This document shows, in pieces, positions 18,280-26,950 of a stretch of 64,000 nucleotides of DNA (its first letter is position 1; each line of letters opens with the position of its first letter). The stretch lies in NCBI RefSeq assembly GCF_002005305.1, contig NZ_CP014782.1, forward strand, positions 3,162,001-3,226,000, in the 5' to 3' direction. The position numbers and the translations under genes were made by a program. The notes under the pieces were generated by a model. The model was not told where the DNA came from. It did no database searches and saw only the letters and a program-made list of their open reading frames with translations. The DNA is from Shewanella psychrophila. GTDB taxonomy: Bacteria; Pseudomonadota; Gammaproteobacteria; Enterobacterales; Shewanellaceae.

Positions 18280-18295
18280 CCTTGAGCCTATGCTG
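18259..18295 (+). terminator. 15-bp hairpin around the MFS stop codon
   Basis: CAGCATAGGCTCAAG is perfectly inverted after a 7-base loop, and the TAA stop lies in that loop. There is no T-run after it, so it may protect the 3' end or act with Rho rather than as a simple intrinsic terminator. Confidence 0.65.
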
Positions 18296-18335
18296 GAAAC
18301 GAGTTAAAAACCTATGTATATGAACCGAGAGTGAT

Positions 18336-19169
18336 ATGGCCGAAATATCGAAAATCAGCGAAGTAAAGTCAGCACAATCTGATGTATCTGCCCGCAAGAA
18401 AGCACTCCTGTTAGGGCGTCAGCTTGGATTGAGCAGTGAGGAGGGTTATAGTGCCAGCACTGCCTCGATCGCAGAGCGCGCCGAGCATAGGCAGCGTAAG
18501 TTAATGAGCCAGTATCAGCTCAATCTTGAAACCATCTATAAGATAGCCTTAAGCATCACGCCATCAGACGTAACTGGTGCCGATCTCGATCCTGACTGGT
18601 CGCATCAATTCTTTCAAATCGCAGAGCAGATACATAACCGTAAGATGCAGGAGTTATGGGGCAGAATTCTTGCCAATGAAATTACCAATCCTGGTAACTT
18701 TAGCCTAAGAACCCTGACAACACTAAAGCAGTTAACACACAAAGAAGCGCAGATTTTAGAAAAAGCCTTAGGTATGGCCGTTAAGGTTAATAATGAGACT
18801 CGTCTAAAACTCATCATTGGATATAGATATACTGGGGGGATCGGTCAAATATTCAGAAAGTCAGCACCCATCAATATCGGCTTATCGAATTTCGGTCTGC
18901 CCTATTCCAATATTCTCACCTTGATCGATACGGGTATACTGCACCGAAGTGAATTTGAGACGGGGTTATTAAATAGCAAGACGCCGATTCATTTCACCAT
19001 GCTAGATACTAAGATGAAACTGACCCCAAAAAGTGGCCACCTACTGTTTAACTATTACCGCTTAACGCCGATTGGGGATGAACTCACCCAACTTATTCAC
19101 CCTAAATCTGATAATGACTATACCAAGGCCATGAGATCTCTGTTCGCCAAAGATTTCATGATCGAATAA
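18336..19169 (+). CDS. TIGR03899-type conserved protein (DUF2806-like)
   Basis: 277 residues, soluble and mostly helical, with no signal peptide. The segments ARKKALLLGRQLGL and IAERAEHRQRKLMSQYQLNLE, and the DUF2806-like stretch QEIHNRKMQELWGRILANE-type (residues 95-115), match a family of unknown function restricted to Vibrio, Shewanella and relatives, recalled as TIGR03899. WGRILANEITNPGNFSLRTL is its most conserved-looking part. No catalytic motif stands out. It stands between an MFS gene and cobA (convergent) with no obvious functional link. Confidence 0.6.
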   Translation: MAEISKISEVKSAQSDVSARKKALLLGRQLGLSSEEGYSASTASIAERAEHRQRKLMSQYQLNLETIYKIALSITPSDVTGADLDPDWSHQFFQIAEQIHNRKMQELWGRILANEITNPGNFSLRTLTTLKQLTHKEAQILEKALGMAVKVNNETRLKLIIGYRYTGGIGQIFRKSAPINIGLSNFGLPYSNILTLIDTGILHRSEFETGLLNSKTPIHFTMLDTKMKLTPKSGHLLFNYYRLTPIGDELTQLIHPKSDNDYTKAMRSLFAKDFMIE

Positions 19170-19173
19170 AGAT

Positions 19174-20052
19174 CTATTGTGCTAACTCAGCCTTTAACTT
19201 TTGACTCAACCCTCGAAGCAATTCACTGTGCAGCAGTGTGTTATGAGTAGAATCGTTTTGGATTGTGTCGCTTTGGTTGAAATCAGGCTTAAACCAGTTC
19301 AAGGTATCGGCGAGTTCCACCACTTCACCTATGATCATCAAGGCGGGCATCTTAAGCTCGGGATGTGATGCTAATCGCTCTAACTCTCCCAAGGTTCCTA
19401 TGAAGCACCTTTGATCTTGTGTGGTAGCCTTAGAAACAATTGCCACCGGCGTATCGATATTGCGTCCAGCTTCTAACAGCCCAGATTTTATCAAGCCTGC
19501 ATTCAAGATCCCCATATAGATGACTAAGGTATTATTGGGATTTGCATAGTCCCTCCAGTCCATTGGCCGGCTCTCAAGCTGACAATGGCCCGTTATAAAT
19601 GTCACCCCTTGGGCATAATCTCTATGGGTCAGTGGAATACCTGCGTAGGCGGATGTCCCACTGGCAGCAGTAATACCCGGAACAACTTCAAATGCTAAAT
19701 CCGCCTCGACTAAACTCTGAAGTTCTTCGCCGCCACGTCCAAAAATAAACGGATCGCCCCCTTTGAGACGCACGACATTCTGCTTAGTAAAGGCCTTAGT
19801 GACTAAAAGTTGATTGATTTCATCTTGGGCTGCACTGTGCTTACCAGCGCGTTTACCAACAGCAATTTTCTCGGCATTTTGAGGAACCAGAGCCATGATG
19901 TCTTCACTAACTAGGGCATCATAGAGGACAACATCGGCAGTTTGTAAGATCCGGTATGCCTTGAGTGTTAACAGCTCAACGTCTCCCGGACCCGCTCCAA
20001 CTAACCAAACTTTTCCACCGGCTCTCTGACCAGGTAAAGTGACTATTTCCAT
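19174..20052 (-). CDS. cobA: Uroporphyrinogen-III C-methyltransferase (SUMT)
   Basis: About 292 residues, a stand-alone SUMT without the CysG dehydrogenase/chelatase half. Motifs visible: VWLVGAGPGDVELLTLKA (SAM-binding start), VVLYDALV, RLKGGDPFIFGRGGEE and VPGITAASGTSAYAGIPLTHR. It methylates uroporphyrinogen III twice with SAM to give precorrin-2, the branch to sirohaem. CysI further along in this window needs sirohaem, which links the two functionally though they are separate. I chose the ATG at 20052 over the upstream GTG (20067), as GGGG lies before it. Confidence 0.95.
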   Translation of the reverse strand: MEIVTLPGQRAGGKVWLVGAGPGDVELLTLKAYRILQTADVVLYDALVSEDIMALVPQNAEKIAVGKRAGKHSAAQDEINQLLVTKAFTKQNVVRLKGGDPFIFGRGGEELQSLVEADLAFEVVPGITAASGTSAYAGIPLTHRDYAQGVTFITGHCQLESRPMDWRDYANPNNTLVIYMGILNAGLIKSGLLEAGRNIDTPVAIVSKATTQDQRCFIGTLGELERLASHPELKMPALMIIGEVVELADTLNWFKPDFNQSDTIQNDSTHNTLLHSELLRGLSQKLKAELAQ

Positions 20053-20383
20053 CTCTATGCCCCACACACGATTTTAATAGTGTAAATATAACCGCCTACT
20101 TATAACTTAATAAATAGTTATTTCTTTATTGTTATAACTTTTAGTTATTAATTGTAGGAGCTTTGCATTCATATTCAATATTTTAACGGTTACGAAAAGA
20201 GCCTTATCGACTATAATGCCCGTACCCAATACATAGGCAACGACGTATTCCTATTTAAATAATTTTTAGTTGCTTCAGATCGGTTGATTAACCAATCGAA
20301 CCTATAACTTTTTCTACTTCCGGGTAGTAACGTCTACTAGCAGTAACAAGCTGGACGCACAACCAGTGTATCAAGGAGAGATA
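20053..20383. other. Divergent control region between cobA and the S41-like gene
   Basis: About 330 bases, very AT-rich near cobA. It has repeated TAACT/AGTTA half-sites as inverted pairs around 20102-20150 that could bind a regulator. No gene is seen. Confidence 0.4.
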
Positions 20384-22009
20384 TTGAGATTCGGATTTCC
20401 ACAAATAGTCAATGTATTTGGACTCTGTTTACTGATCAGCACCCTACAGCTAGCACGCTTAACCCTATATTCTGTCGAGTATAAAACCCGTCTAACTCAG
20501 AGTGAAATGCATCAAGACCTCGATGTATTGATAAACGAGGTTAGGTTACATTCAGCATTTGCAGCATTAGATGAGCAGCGCTTCGCCAAGATAGAGGCCG
20601 ATGTAGAGCCACTCGTCTATCGCGCCACGAACTCCCTTGAATCCCAATATTTTTATGCCGAAGTCGTAAAGCTCCTCGCCACTCTTGAAGATCCAGGGGC
20701 TATAATCACGTCACCCAATAAGCCTCTGCCAGTTTTACCTGTGATCCTCAAACCTGTTGCAGACTCTTGGCTTGCACTGGATGGAAATGCCGTCCCAATA
20801 GATCCCGATCATCCTTTCATTACTCATATCGACGGCCTTCCTCTATCTCGCTGGGAACAAACCAGTCAGAAATTTATTTCTAACCCTGTGAACAAGAGCG
20901 TCAGTGAGCGTGTACACTGGCTTTCACAGCTGAATATTCTGAGGCGCGATATGGGATTGCCTCTCAAAAGCCAGGTAACTCTGTCACTCAGCGATAATCT
21001 GGATTCCAATATTCAGCTAGTCTTACCTGTTGCCAAGCATCAAGTCCATCCCCCCAGAGAGCTCATCTCCGGCAAAATGAATAGCTTGAGCGATTCTGGC
21101 ACGACGAGTCAGCCTGTGTACGCTTCAATAGAATTGCTATCTAACTATGATAGAGATTCTGAACTAGTGGCAAAGCTAGAGAGAGGGGCACAACAAGCCT
21201 TAACCATAATCGACCTCAGGAATGCCGTTGGAGACAGTGATGAGCTGTTACATTTTATCGCCCGTCATTACCCTAACCCCGAAACCACCAACAACCGAAA
21301 CAATGCGCCTCAGCGCCTCATGGCCCTTGGCCAATACCGCCGCTCAATTGATTTCAAATCCGACTTTCTCAGGCCTCTTGGCTTTATTCCTTTTGATGAG
21401 TTTAATTTCTTCGAACAACTTGAGTTCCGTCAGACAAGCCAAACTATCGATATTGATAAAGCAGAACGATTCGGTCTCTGGTACGGAAGAAGATCGCCAC
21501 TCGCGGCTGAGTTCCACTATGATGAGTCATACAGGGCAACATCCAGTCGCCTCGGCTTAATCATAGGCCCAGAATGTCGGCGGGAATGTGAATGGGTGGC
21601 CTACTTTGCTAAATCATTATCACGAGTCACCCTTATTGGCGAGAAAACTTCTGGTGACTTAGGTAGACGATATGGCTTTACCCTACCCAACAGTGGCATT
21701 AAGGTTGAGCTTACCGCGAGTCTCACCTACAACATGCAAGGAAAGTTACTGTCTAGTGTAGGAACTCAACCCGATATTCCACTGCCAATCACTGAGGTTA
21801 TAAACTGGCAAGGATTATTGTCACTGATTGAAAGTGAGCAGCAAGATCGTGAAACAGTCTACACTCTCAATAGTCCTGATACTGAAGCTAAACAGGCCTT
21901 AGGTGTCGAGCAAGGCTCTGATAAGACTCCCACTACAGAGTCCCGAGTGACGTTACAACAAGAGAGTCATACCATGACGGAATTAGCAGTTAAAGCGTTG
22001 ACCCCCTAA
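20384..22009 (+). CDS. S41 (tail-specific protease)-like protein, probably inactive
   Basis: About 541 residues. An N-terminal membrane helix (VNVFGLCLLISTLQL) anchors a periplasmic protein. The C-terminal half has the S41 core order: ALTIIDLRNAVGDSDELL, then LGLIIGPECRRECEW, then TLIGEKTSGDLGRRYGFTLPNSGIKVEL and VGTQPDIPL. By eye, the position of the catalytic Ser in TASAAE-type sequences is Arg400 here (C398-R-R-E-C402), and the catalytic-Lys position in GKG is Asp. Thus it looks like a pseudo-protease that may bind C-termini. I chose the TTG at 20384 because AAGGAGAG precedes it closely; the frame opens at GTG 20366. It precedes two orphan genes. Confidence 0.6.
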   Translation: MRFGFPQIVNVFGLCLLISTLQLARLTLYSVEYKTRLTQSEMHQDLDVLINEVRLHSAFAALDEQRFAKIEADVEPLVYRATNSLESQYFYAEVVKLLATLEDPGAIITSPNKPLPVLPVILKPVADSWLALDGNAVPIDPDHPFITHIDGLPLSRWEQTSQKFISNPVNKSVSERVHWLSQLNILRRDMGLPLKSQVTLSLSDNLDSNIQLVLPVAKHQVHPPRELISGKMNSLSDSGTTSQPVYASIELLSNYDRDSELVAKLERGAQQALTIIDLRNAVGDSDELLHFIARHYPNPETTNNRNNAPQRLMALGQYRRSIDFKSDFLRPLGFIPFDEFNFFEQLEFRQTSQTIDIDKAERFGLWYGRRSPLAAEFHYDESYRATSSRLGLIIGPECRRECEWVAYFAKSLSRVTLIGEKTSGDLGRRYGFTLPNSGIKVELTASLTYNMQGKLLSSVGTQPDIPLPITEVINWQGLLSLIESEQQDRETVYTLNSPDTEAKQALGVEQGSDKTPTTESRVTLQQESHTMTELAVKALTP

Positions 22010-22093
22010 GATAGACATAACTAAAACAAGTAATTAGTCTGATTTCGGTTAGATCAGATAGTCAAAGGAAGTAAAAAGCCAAAGGAGAGGGAT

Positions 22094-22441
22094 ATGCAGA
22101 GTCAGGAAGAGGTAGTATCAACCGCAGATACGTTTAGCCGAGGAGCTTTACGCATGTCAGTCACCCTATTACGCGGCATAAATCCGAAACTGGCACTCAC
22201 AGTACAAAATCAGATGCATAGCCCCATCAATCCTCAGCCAGATAATAACCCAAGCCCTAAAGACAATTTCAAAATAGAGCTCGCTCCATTAGAGGTTAGA
22301 TGGGTAGTTGAATTCTTGCAAAAAAAAGGGCAGCACCCCCAAGTAGATCCTGGCACTCAGATGTTGGTGAAAGCACTTATCATTGACTGGATAAATTATG
22401 CAAATTTACTCATAGATCTAGAAAACAGCAAGAATGCATAG
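22094..22441 (+). CDS. Hypothetical protein downstream of the S41-like gene
   Basis: 115 residues with no signal peptide or membrane helix. The middle is Pro/Asn-rich (INPQPDNNPSPKDN) and the C-terminal half is amphipathic helix (EVRWVVEFLQKKG and MLVKALIIDWINYANLL). A strong ribosome site (AAAGGAGAGG) supports it as a real gene. It sits 84 bases after the S41-like gene and 35 before the next frame, so the three probably form one operon. I recognise no family. Confidence 0.6.
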   Translation: MQSQEEVVSTADTFSRGALRMSVTLLRGINPKLALTVQNQMHSPINPQPDNNPSPKDNFKIELAPLEVRWVVEFLQKKGQHPQVDPGTQMLVKALIIDWINYANLLIDLENSKNA

Positions 22442-22476
22442 TTGTGTAAACATAATAAAAAATGAGGCCTTTTGAG

Positions 22477-22860
22477 ATGAGCAGCCCTATCGGTGGATTC
22501 TATTTAAATGCGCAGTATAGGGACAAGGCTGCCAAATTCGAGCTAACGACCAAACCTGAGATTACACTCAATATCTGCATCGAGCTCGATGGCATCCCAC
22601 TTATCAACCAAACTCAAACGGTCACCTCAGAATCTCAATGCCATTTAGAAAATGATCTAATCACTGTCTCTGCTTTGCCAGCACAAATTTCCAATGAGAT
22701 GATACGACTAGAATTTCATATCTTGATCAAGCATCTTGACTTAGAAATCCCAAAGCCGAAGCAGCAAGTATTAAACCTCGAACCAAATGAGAGCCTATGC
22801 GCTTTAGTCGAGGGAGATGAGCGATTAAAAGTCACCGCATCATGCTCAGTCACCCCATAA
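22477..22860 (+). CDS. Hypothetical protein, third gene of the S41-like cluster
   Basis: About 127 residues rich in beta-prone sequence (FELTTKPEITLNICIELDGI and RLEFHILIKHLDLEI), consistent with an all-beta domain of unknown kind. No signal peptide. The frame opens at 22462, but GAGG nine bases before the ATG at 22477 makes that start better. It probably belongs with the two genes before it. No recognised family or motif. Confidence 0.5.
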   Translation: MSSPIGGFYLNAQYRDKAAKFELTTKPEITLNICIELDGIPLINQTQTVTSESQCHLENDLITVSALPAQISNEMIRLEFHILIKHLDLEIPKPKQQVLNLEPNESLCALVEGDERLKVTASCSVTP

Positions 22861-23001
22861 GATAGCTCAGCTCAATACTTTACCTTCACCTATTTTCGCT
22901 CTGACCAGATTACATGCATCTGCCAATGTGTTAATTTGAAAGGATCATATATCAGTAATGCCGATTGATATAACAAGCAATATTCATACTAGGTACTAAA
23001 G

Positions 23002-23526
23002 ATGTTTAAATTATCGCTCAAGCTTATTCTATTATCCATACTCAGCTTCTCCGCCATGGCAACCGATCTCAAGGTTGGAGATACTGCGCCAAATTTCAGA
23101 TTACAATCCACCGACGGTAACTTTTATCAACTAAGTGATTATCTAGGTAAGCAGACCTTAGTCCTAGCTTGGTACCCCATGGCCAACACCCATGGCTGTA
23201 CATTGGAGTGTCGCTCGCTAGTTCAGAAGGGGCACTTAATCAGGGAGTTTAACGCGGTTTATATGATGGCCAGTGTCGATGACTTAGAAGACAATCAAGA
23301 TTTCGCCAAGAAACAAAAAGCCGACTTTCCCATGTTGAGCGACCCAAGTAAGGAAACAGCTAAGGCTTACGATGTGCTAAATTTCGTCCGTGTCGCGAGT
23401 CGCGTCACCTTCTATGTAGGCAAAGATGGCAAGATAATTAAGATAGATGAAGATATCAATGCTGCAACGGCAGCAGAAGATATAGCCGCTAATTTGAAAA
23501 AATTAGGCGTCGAAAAAAGTGATTAG
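23002..23526 (+). CDS. Periplasmic peroxiredoxin (AhpC/TSA, Bcp-like)
   Basis: 174 residues with a signal peptide (LSLKLILLSILSFSAMA). The peroxidatic site is in YPMANTHGCTLECRSL: Cys66 is the peroxidatic residue and Cys70 lies four residues on, as a likely resolving Cys. GDTAPNFRL and VRVASRVTFYVGKDGKI complete the family features. It should reduce hydrogen peroxide and organic hydroperoxides in the periplasm. Cytoplasmic Bcp has a five-residue C-to-C spacing, so the C-X3-C here differs. The electron donor is unknown. Monocistronic, closed by the palindrome at 23539-23566. Confidence 0.88.
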   Translation: MFKLSLKLILLSILSFSAMATDLKVGDTAPNFRLQSTDGNFYQLSDYLGKQTLVLAWYPMANTHGCTLECRSLVQKGHLIREFNAVYMMASVDDLEDNQDFAKKQKADFPMLSDPSKETAKAYDVLNFVRVASRVTFYVGKDGKIIKIDEDINAATAAEDIAANLKKLGVEKSD

Positions 23527-23538
23527 TAGCTAAAATTT

Positions 23539-23566
23539 AGGTTCTAGTTCCTAGGAACTAGAACCT
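23539..23566. terminator. Perfect 28-base palindrome, bidirectional terminator
   Basis: AGGTTCTAGTTCCT is followed at once by its exact inverse, with A-rich sequence before and TTTTATTT after. It lies between the convergent peroxiredoxin and RIO-kinase genes and should stop both. Confidence 0.85.
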
Positions 23567-23571
23567 TTTAT

Positions 23572-24426
23572 TTAACCTTCTTCAGCTTCCCGGATACGCT
23601 CTTTGCGCTCCTGTTCTTCATCGAATGCCGCTTCAATTTCAGCGAGTACCGAATTTACATCAGCAGTCTTAGTACTCTCTTTAAACTTACCAGTGAGTTC
23701 AGACTCAGGATTTAGCTTACCTGACTCAAACAGAGCCCACATCTCCTTGGCATACTTACTAGTCAAAAGCTCGGGAGCAAACTGACCGTAATATCTGGTC
23801 ATATTATTCACATCGCGCTCAAGCATGCGCTTAGCATTATTGTTTGCTGCCGCATCAACCGCTTGGGGGAGATCTATTATCACGGGGCCATGACTGTCTA
23901 GAAGTACATTAAACTCAGACAAGTCGCCATGGATTAAGCCGACACACAACATACGCTGTACATCTTTTATCACCGACTTGTGCTGCTCTATTGCCTGCTC
24001 ACTGGTCAAGGTAATGTCGTTAAGCCTTGGCGCCACATATCCTTGATCGTCGGTGATTAACTCCATCAATAGCACACCATCGAAACAGCCGTATGGCTGC
24101 GGGACTCTAACACCAGCGTAGGCTAGGCGAAATAGGGCATCGACTTCGGCATTTTGCCAAGAATTTTCCTGCTCATTACGACCAAATTTCGAGCCCTTTT
24201 CCATGGCACGAGCTCGGCGACTGTTACGGCTCTTTCTGCCTTCTCGGTATTGGACAGCCTGCTTGAAGCTACGCTTCTCGGCTTCTTTATAAATCTTGGC
24301 ACAACGAACATCGTCGCCACAGCGGACAACATAAACATCGGCCTCTTTACCACTCATCAAGGGGCGAAGGACTTCATCAACTAAGCCTTCATCGACGAGA
24401 GGCTGAATGCGTTTCGGTATTTTCAT
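23572..24426 (-). CDS. RIO1-like atypical serine kinase
   Basis: 284 residues. Kinase signatures of the RIO family are present: the glycine-poor loop region MSGKEADVYVVR with the catalytic-Lys segment CAKIYKEAEKRSFKQ, the catalytic loop LIHGDLSEFNVLLD and the metal-binding IIDLPQAVD. RIO proteins are ancient kinases whose bacterial members (PA4780-like) are linked to stress or ribosome functions. The tail is acidic and charged (EEQERKERIREAEEG). No signal peptide. Catalytic residues look intact, so it should be active. Substrates are unknown. Confidence 0.88.
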   Translation of the reverse strand: MKIPKRIQPLVDEGLVDEVLRPLMSGKEADVYVVRCGDDVRCAKIYKEAEKRSFKQAVQYREGRKSRNSRRARAMEKGSKFGRNEQENSWQNAEVDALFRLAYAGVRVPQPYGCFDGVLLMELITDDQGYVAPRLNDITLTSEQAIEQHKSVIKDVQRMLCVGLIHGDLSEFNVLLDSHGPVIIDLPQAVDAAANNNAKRMLERDVNNMTRYYGQFAPELLTSKYAKEMWALFESGKLNPESELTGKFKESTKTADVNSVLAEIEAAFDEEQERKERIREAEEG

Positions 24427-24564
24427 AGCGCCGTTATACCTTACTTAAGGCTTCGATGGAATATTAAAACAAACTTTCATGGGGACTGGATCATTCCAAA
24501 AACCAAACCCACTAACGTAATTTCTACAATTACAGTAATTTTTCAAAAGCTTATATAATTTGGG

Positions 24565-24978
24565 TTAGTTTAACAGTTCAAACGCCAGATCATAAGCCTT
24601 ACCTAAATCAACCGTTTTAGGTTTTAAATCTTTTAGGGTGAGAGTGCGTTTATCGGTCGCTCTTATTGTGGCAGGATGAACCAAGTCAACACTGATCATT
24701 GAGCTTGCTAATATCACTCCTTCCATCAGAAAGGTCCCTGCTCCGCCGGCACCTTGGCCCTTACTTGCGCGCCTGTTCATCACGATTAACTCAACTTGAT
24801 GCTCACCGCAATAGGCCTTAATCTCTGCAACAAACTTGCTGACCTCTTCCCGAGTAGGGCTCTTATTGAGCGTTAACTTGTTTACCTTAGGTGCCACAAG
24901 CTCATGGGATTCACGCGTACCACTCAAACTTACCATTCTCACTTCATTTGCCTTTAAAAACAGTCCAGCAATGACCAC
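24565..24978 (-). CDS. DUF3010 family protein
   Basis: 137 residues, small and soluble. The opening MVIAGLFLKANEVRMVSLSG and the later VELIVMNRRASKGQGAGGAG match the DUF3010 family of marine gammaproteobacteria as I recall it. The start of the protein has the look of an RNase H/RuvC-type fold, but I see no convincing acidic catalytic set. The start is GTG at 24978 with GGAGG six bases upstream, a strong ribosome site. It is monocistronic or the end of a unit following the large exported-protein gene. The function is unknown. Confidence 0.7.
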   Translation of the reverse strand: MVIAGLFLKANEVRMVSLSGTRESHELVAPKVNKLTLNKSPTREEVSKFVAEIKAYCGEHQVELIVMNRRASKGQGAGGAGTFLMEGVILASSMISVDLVHPATIRATDKRTLTLKDLKPKTVDLGKAYDLAFELLN

Positions 24979-25040
24979 TTTTTACCTCCATCTTCTAATT
25001 TCTTTATTACAGTTATCTTCAATACCCGCTGTTATGACAT

Positions 25041-25071
25041 AAAAAAGAGCCAGCAGTACTGACTCTTTTTT
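25041..25071 (-). terminator. Intrinsic terminator of the 26.8-25.1 kb gene
   Basis: AAAAAAGAG and CAG pair with CTG and CTCTTTTTT around a 5-base loop with one mismatch. It has a T-run on either strand and lies ten bases past the stop of the large exported-protein gene. Confidence 0.8.
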
Positions 25072-25081
25072 ATCCTAGAGT

Positions 25082-26827
25082 TTACTCACCACCGGGTGTC
25101 GCTTTACTATTCATGTATGAGTCAAATACTATGCCTTGGTCATTGATATCCAGGCCCATCTGCAACTGCATATTGTAATCTTTCATCATAGAGAACTCTT
25201 CCGGCAATGGCTCGCCAGTCATCTCTGCCAAGCTTAAGATCGGCGCAAACACCTTGCTATAATCCAGATAGACACTATATAAACCATTGTTATCTAATGC
25301 CTCATCAGCCAGCTTATTAGCCACAATCTCGGCTTTATCTCCCGTATACAGGACTAGATGTTTGCCTTTTAGCGCCAGCTTAGGAGAAATGCCATATTCT
25401 GGCGGAAGTGGTAGCAATTGAGAAAGGTCAACAGGGCTACCATCTTGTGGTAATTGAATATTGGCCAGTTCAGGCGCGAAAGGTTTCACCATACTAAATA
25501 ACATACTCGGGTTATCTGCTGACAGGCTTATAATAGCATCAACACTTTCTAAACTTGGCTCTCCCTGGGCGCCCGCAGCTTGCTCGGTAAACTTATAATC
25601 AAGGAGTGCAGCACTCACGCCACGAACCCCATTAGCCATGCCAGTAAACATACCTAACATGGCAGGATTTTGGCCCGACATCTCTTGCTGAAACTCTTGT
25701 AAAACCTGACACTGGTATTGAGGTTGTAGCATTTCATCCCATACGGCAGTTAACGAGGGAACCAATTGATTTAACTCAATGCCCAACCCCATAGAAAATA
25801 CGGTATCACGACTGTTCTTTACATAGTCTGGAATAAAGCCACGCATACCCTTCAATGCGTTAAGAAAAGCCTGATTTTTACTCTCAATCACAGTAGAGAA
25901 ATCCAGAGTACTCTCTTGTTCTCCTATTGAAACACTATTCAAACCAAATACGGTACGCGGCCAATTAGCGGCAATAGCCGTAAACTCACTATGACACTCT
26001 GGGGTGCGAAGCTCCAAGAACGGGTCCTCCCCCTCTTGAGCAAGAATAGCTGTCACCTGGCGGGCCAGCTGATTACCATCTTTGGTAGTAATGGCTTTAA
26101 CTAACTCTTGGTGATTGACGAAACCCACTGCTTCATCGCTAAAACCATGGGTTTTAATGATATCTTGTAATACCTTTGCATCCGCAAGAGAAGGGGTTAC
26201 CGGGTTAATGCCAAGCGCCGTTTCCAGAGTACCTGGTGCAAGCATAGATGCATTCAAGGTAATGGTTAACAAACCATCTTGCTGTAAAAACAACAGTTCG
26301 ATAGGTTCGGCATCACCCGCATCGGTTAACGTATATGAACGATAAGATAGCCCTTTCAAGGTCTTCATCTGGTGACTGAAACCACTGTCTTTTTCCGCCT
26401 TATCCAACAGAGCCCATATGACCTCAGGCTTTTCGACGTCGAGTTTAAGTACAGGTAACAGGCCTAAGGTGTAAAAATAACTTTTGATCTCATCGGCTAA
26501 ACCAAAGGTTGTCACAAATGTTTGACCACTTTCCAGACTATCCATATAGGTCCGACTTAAACTAACAAAGAACTTAGCTCTGGCATCATCTGACTGCTCT
26601 AACTCGGCAAACATCTCTTCTGGATAAGTCTTGTAGCTTTGAGACAGTGAATTGATATAAGACTTGATAGGGAAAGGCTTTAACTGACCCGAAAAAATAG
26701 GCGTATCTGCGGGTACCGAAGCCAATACATCATTAGACTGACTCGCTCCCCCTCCGGACTGCTGATTAAACCAATACCCGCCAGCACCAACGGCAACCAC
26801 TGCCGCAGCGATTAGTATTTTTTTCAT
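25082..26827 (-). CDS. Large uncharacterised exported or membrane-anchored protein
   Basis: 581 residues. The N-terminus (MKKILIAAAVVAVGAGGYWF) is a signal anchor; the rest is periplasmic. It opens with a segment typical of DUF3352-like proteins (DVLASVPADTPIFSGQLKPF). It continues as several alpha/beta repeats of similar length, with two Cys (TPECHSEF and QYQCQVL) that could form a disulfide. No enzyme motif is visible. Conserved-looking features are its large size and repeated beta-rich blocks. GGAG eight bases before the ATG fits as ribosome site. The function is unknown; a structural or scaffolding role in the envelope is a guess. Confidence 0.65.
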   Translation of the reverse strand: MKKILIAAAVVAVGAGGYWFNQQSGGGASQSNDVLASVPADTPIFSGQLKPFPIKSYINSLSQSYKTYPEEMFAELEQSDDARAKFFVSLSRTYMDSLESGQTFVTTFGLADEIKSYFYTLGLLPVLKLDVEKPEVIWALLDKAEKDSGFSHQMKTLKGLSYRSYTLTDAGDAEPIELLFLQQDGLLTITLNASMLAPGTLETALGINPVTPSLADAKVLQDIIKTHGFSDEAVGFVNHQELVKAITTKDGNQLARQVTAILAQEGEDPFLELRTPECHSEFTAIAANWPRTVFGLNSVSIGEQESTLDFSTVIESKNQAFLNALKGMRGFIPDYVKNSRDTVFSMGLGIELNQLVPSLTAVWDEMLQPQYQCQVLQEFQQEMSGQNPAMLGMFTGMANGVRGVSAALLDYKFTEQAAGAQGEPSLESVDAIISLSADNPSMLFSMVKPFAPELANIQLPQDGSPVDLSQLLPLPPEYGISPKLALKGKHLVLYTGDKAEIVANKLADEALDNNGLYSVYLDYSKVFAPILSLAEMTGEPLPEEFSMMKDYNMQLQMGLDINDQGIVFDSYMNSKATPGGE

Positions 26828-26950
26828 TCATTAAACTCCATTTTATAGATCGAAATTAGTATTTGGGGGATGTTGAAAACGCCCTGACATTAAAGTCTCT
26901 AATATACTATATTTGTAGAGAAAAAGGTTCTCAAAACTAAGAAGGTGACC

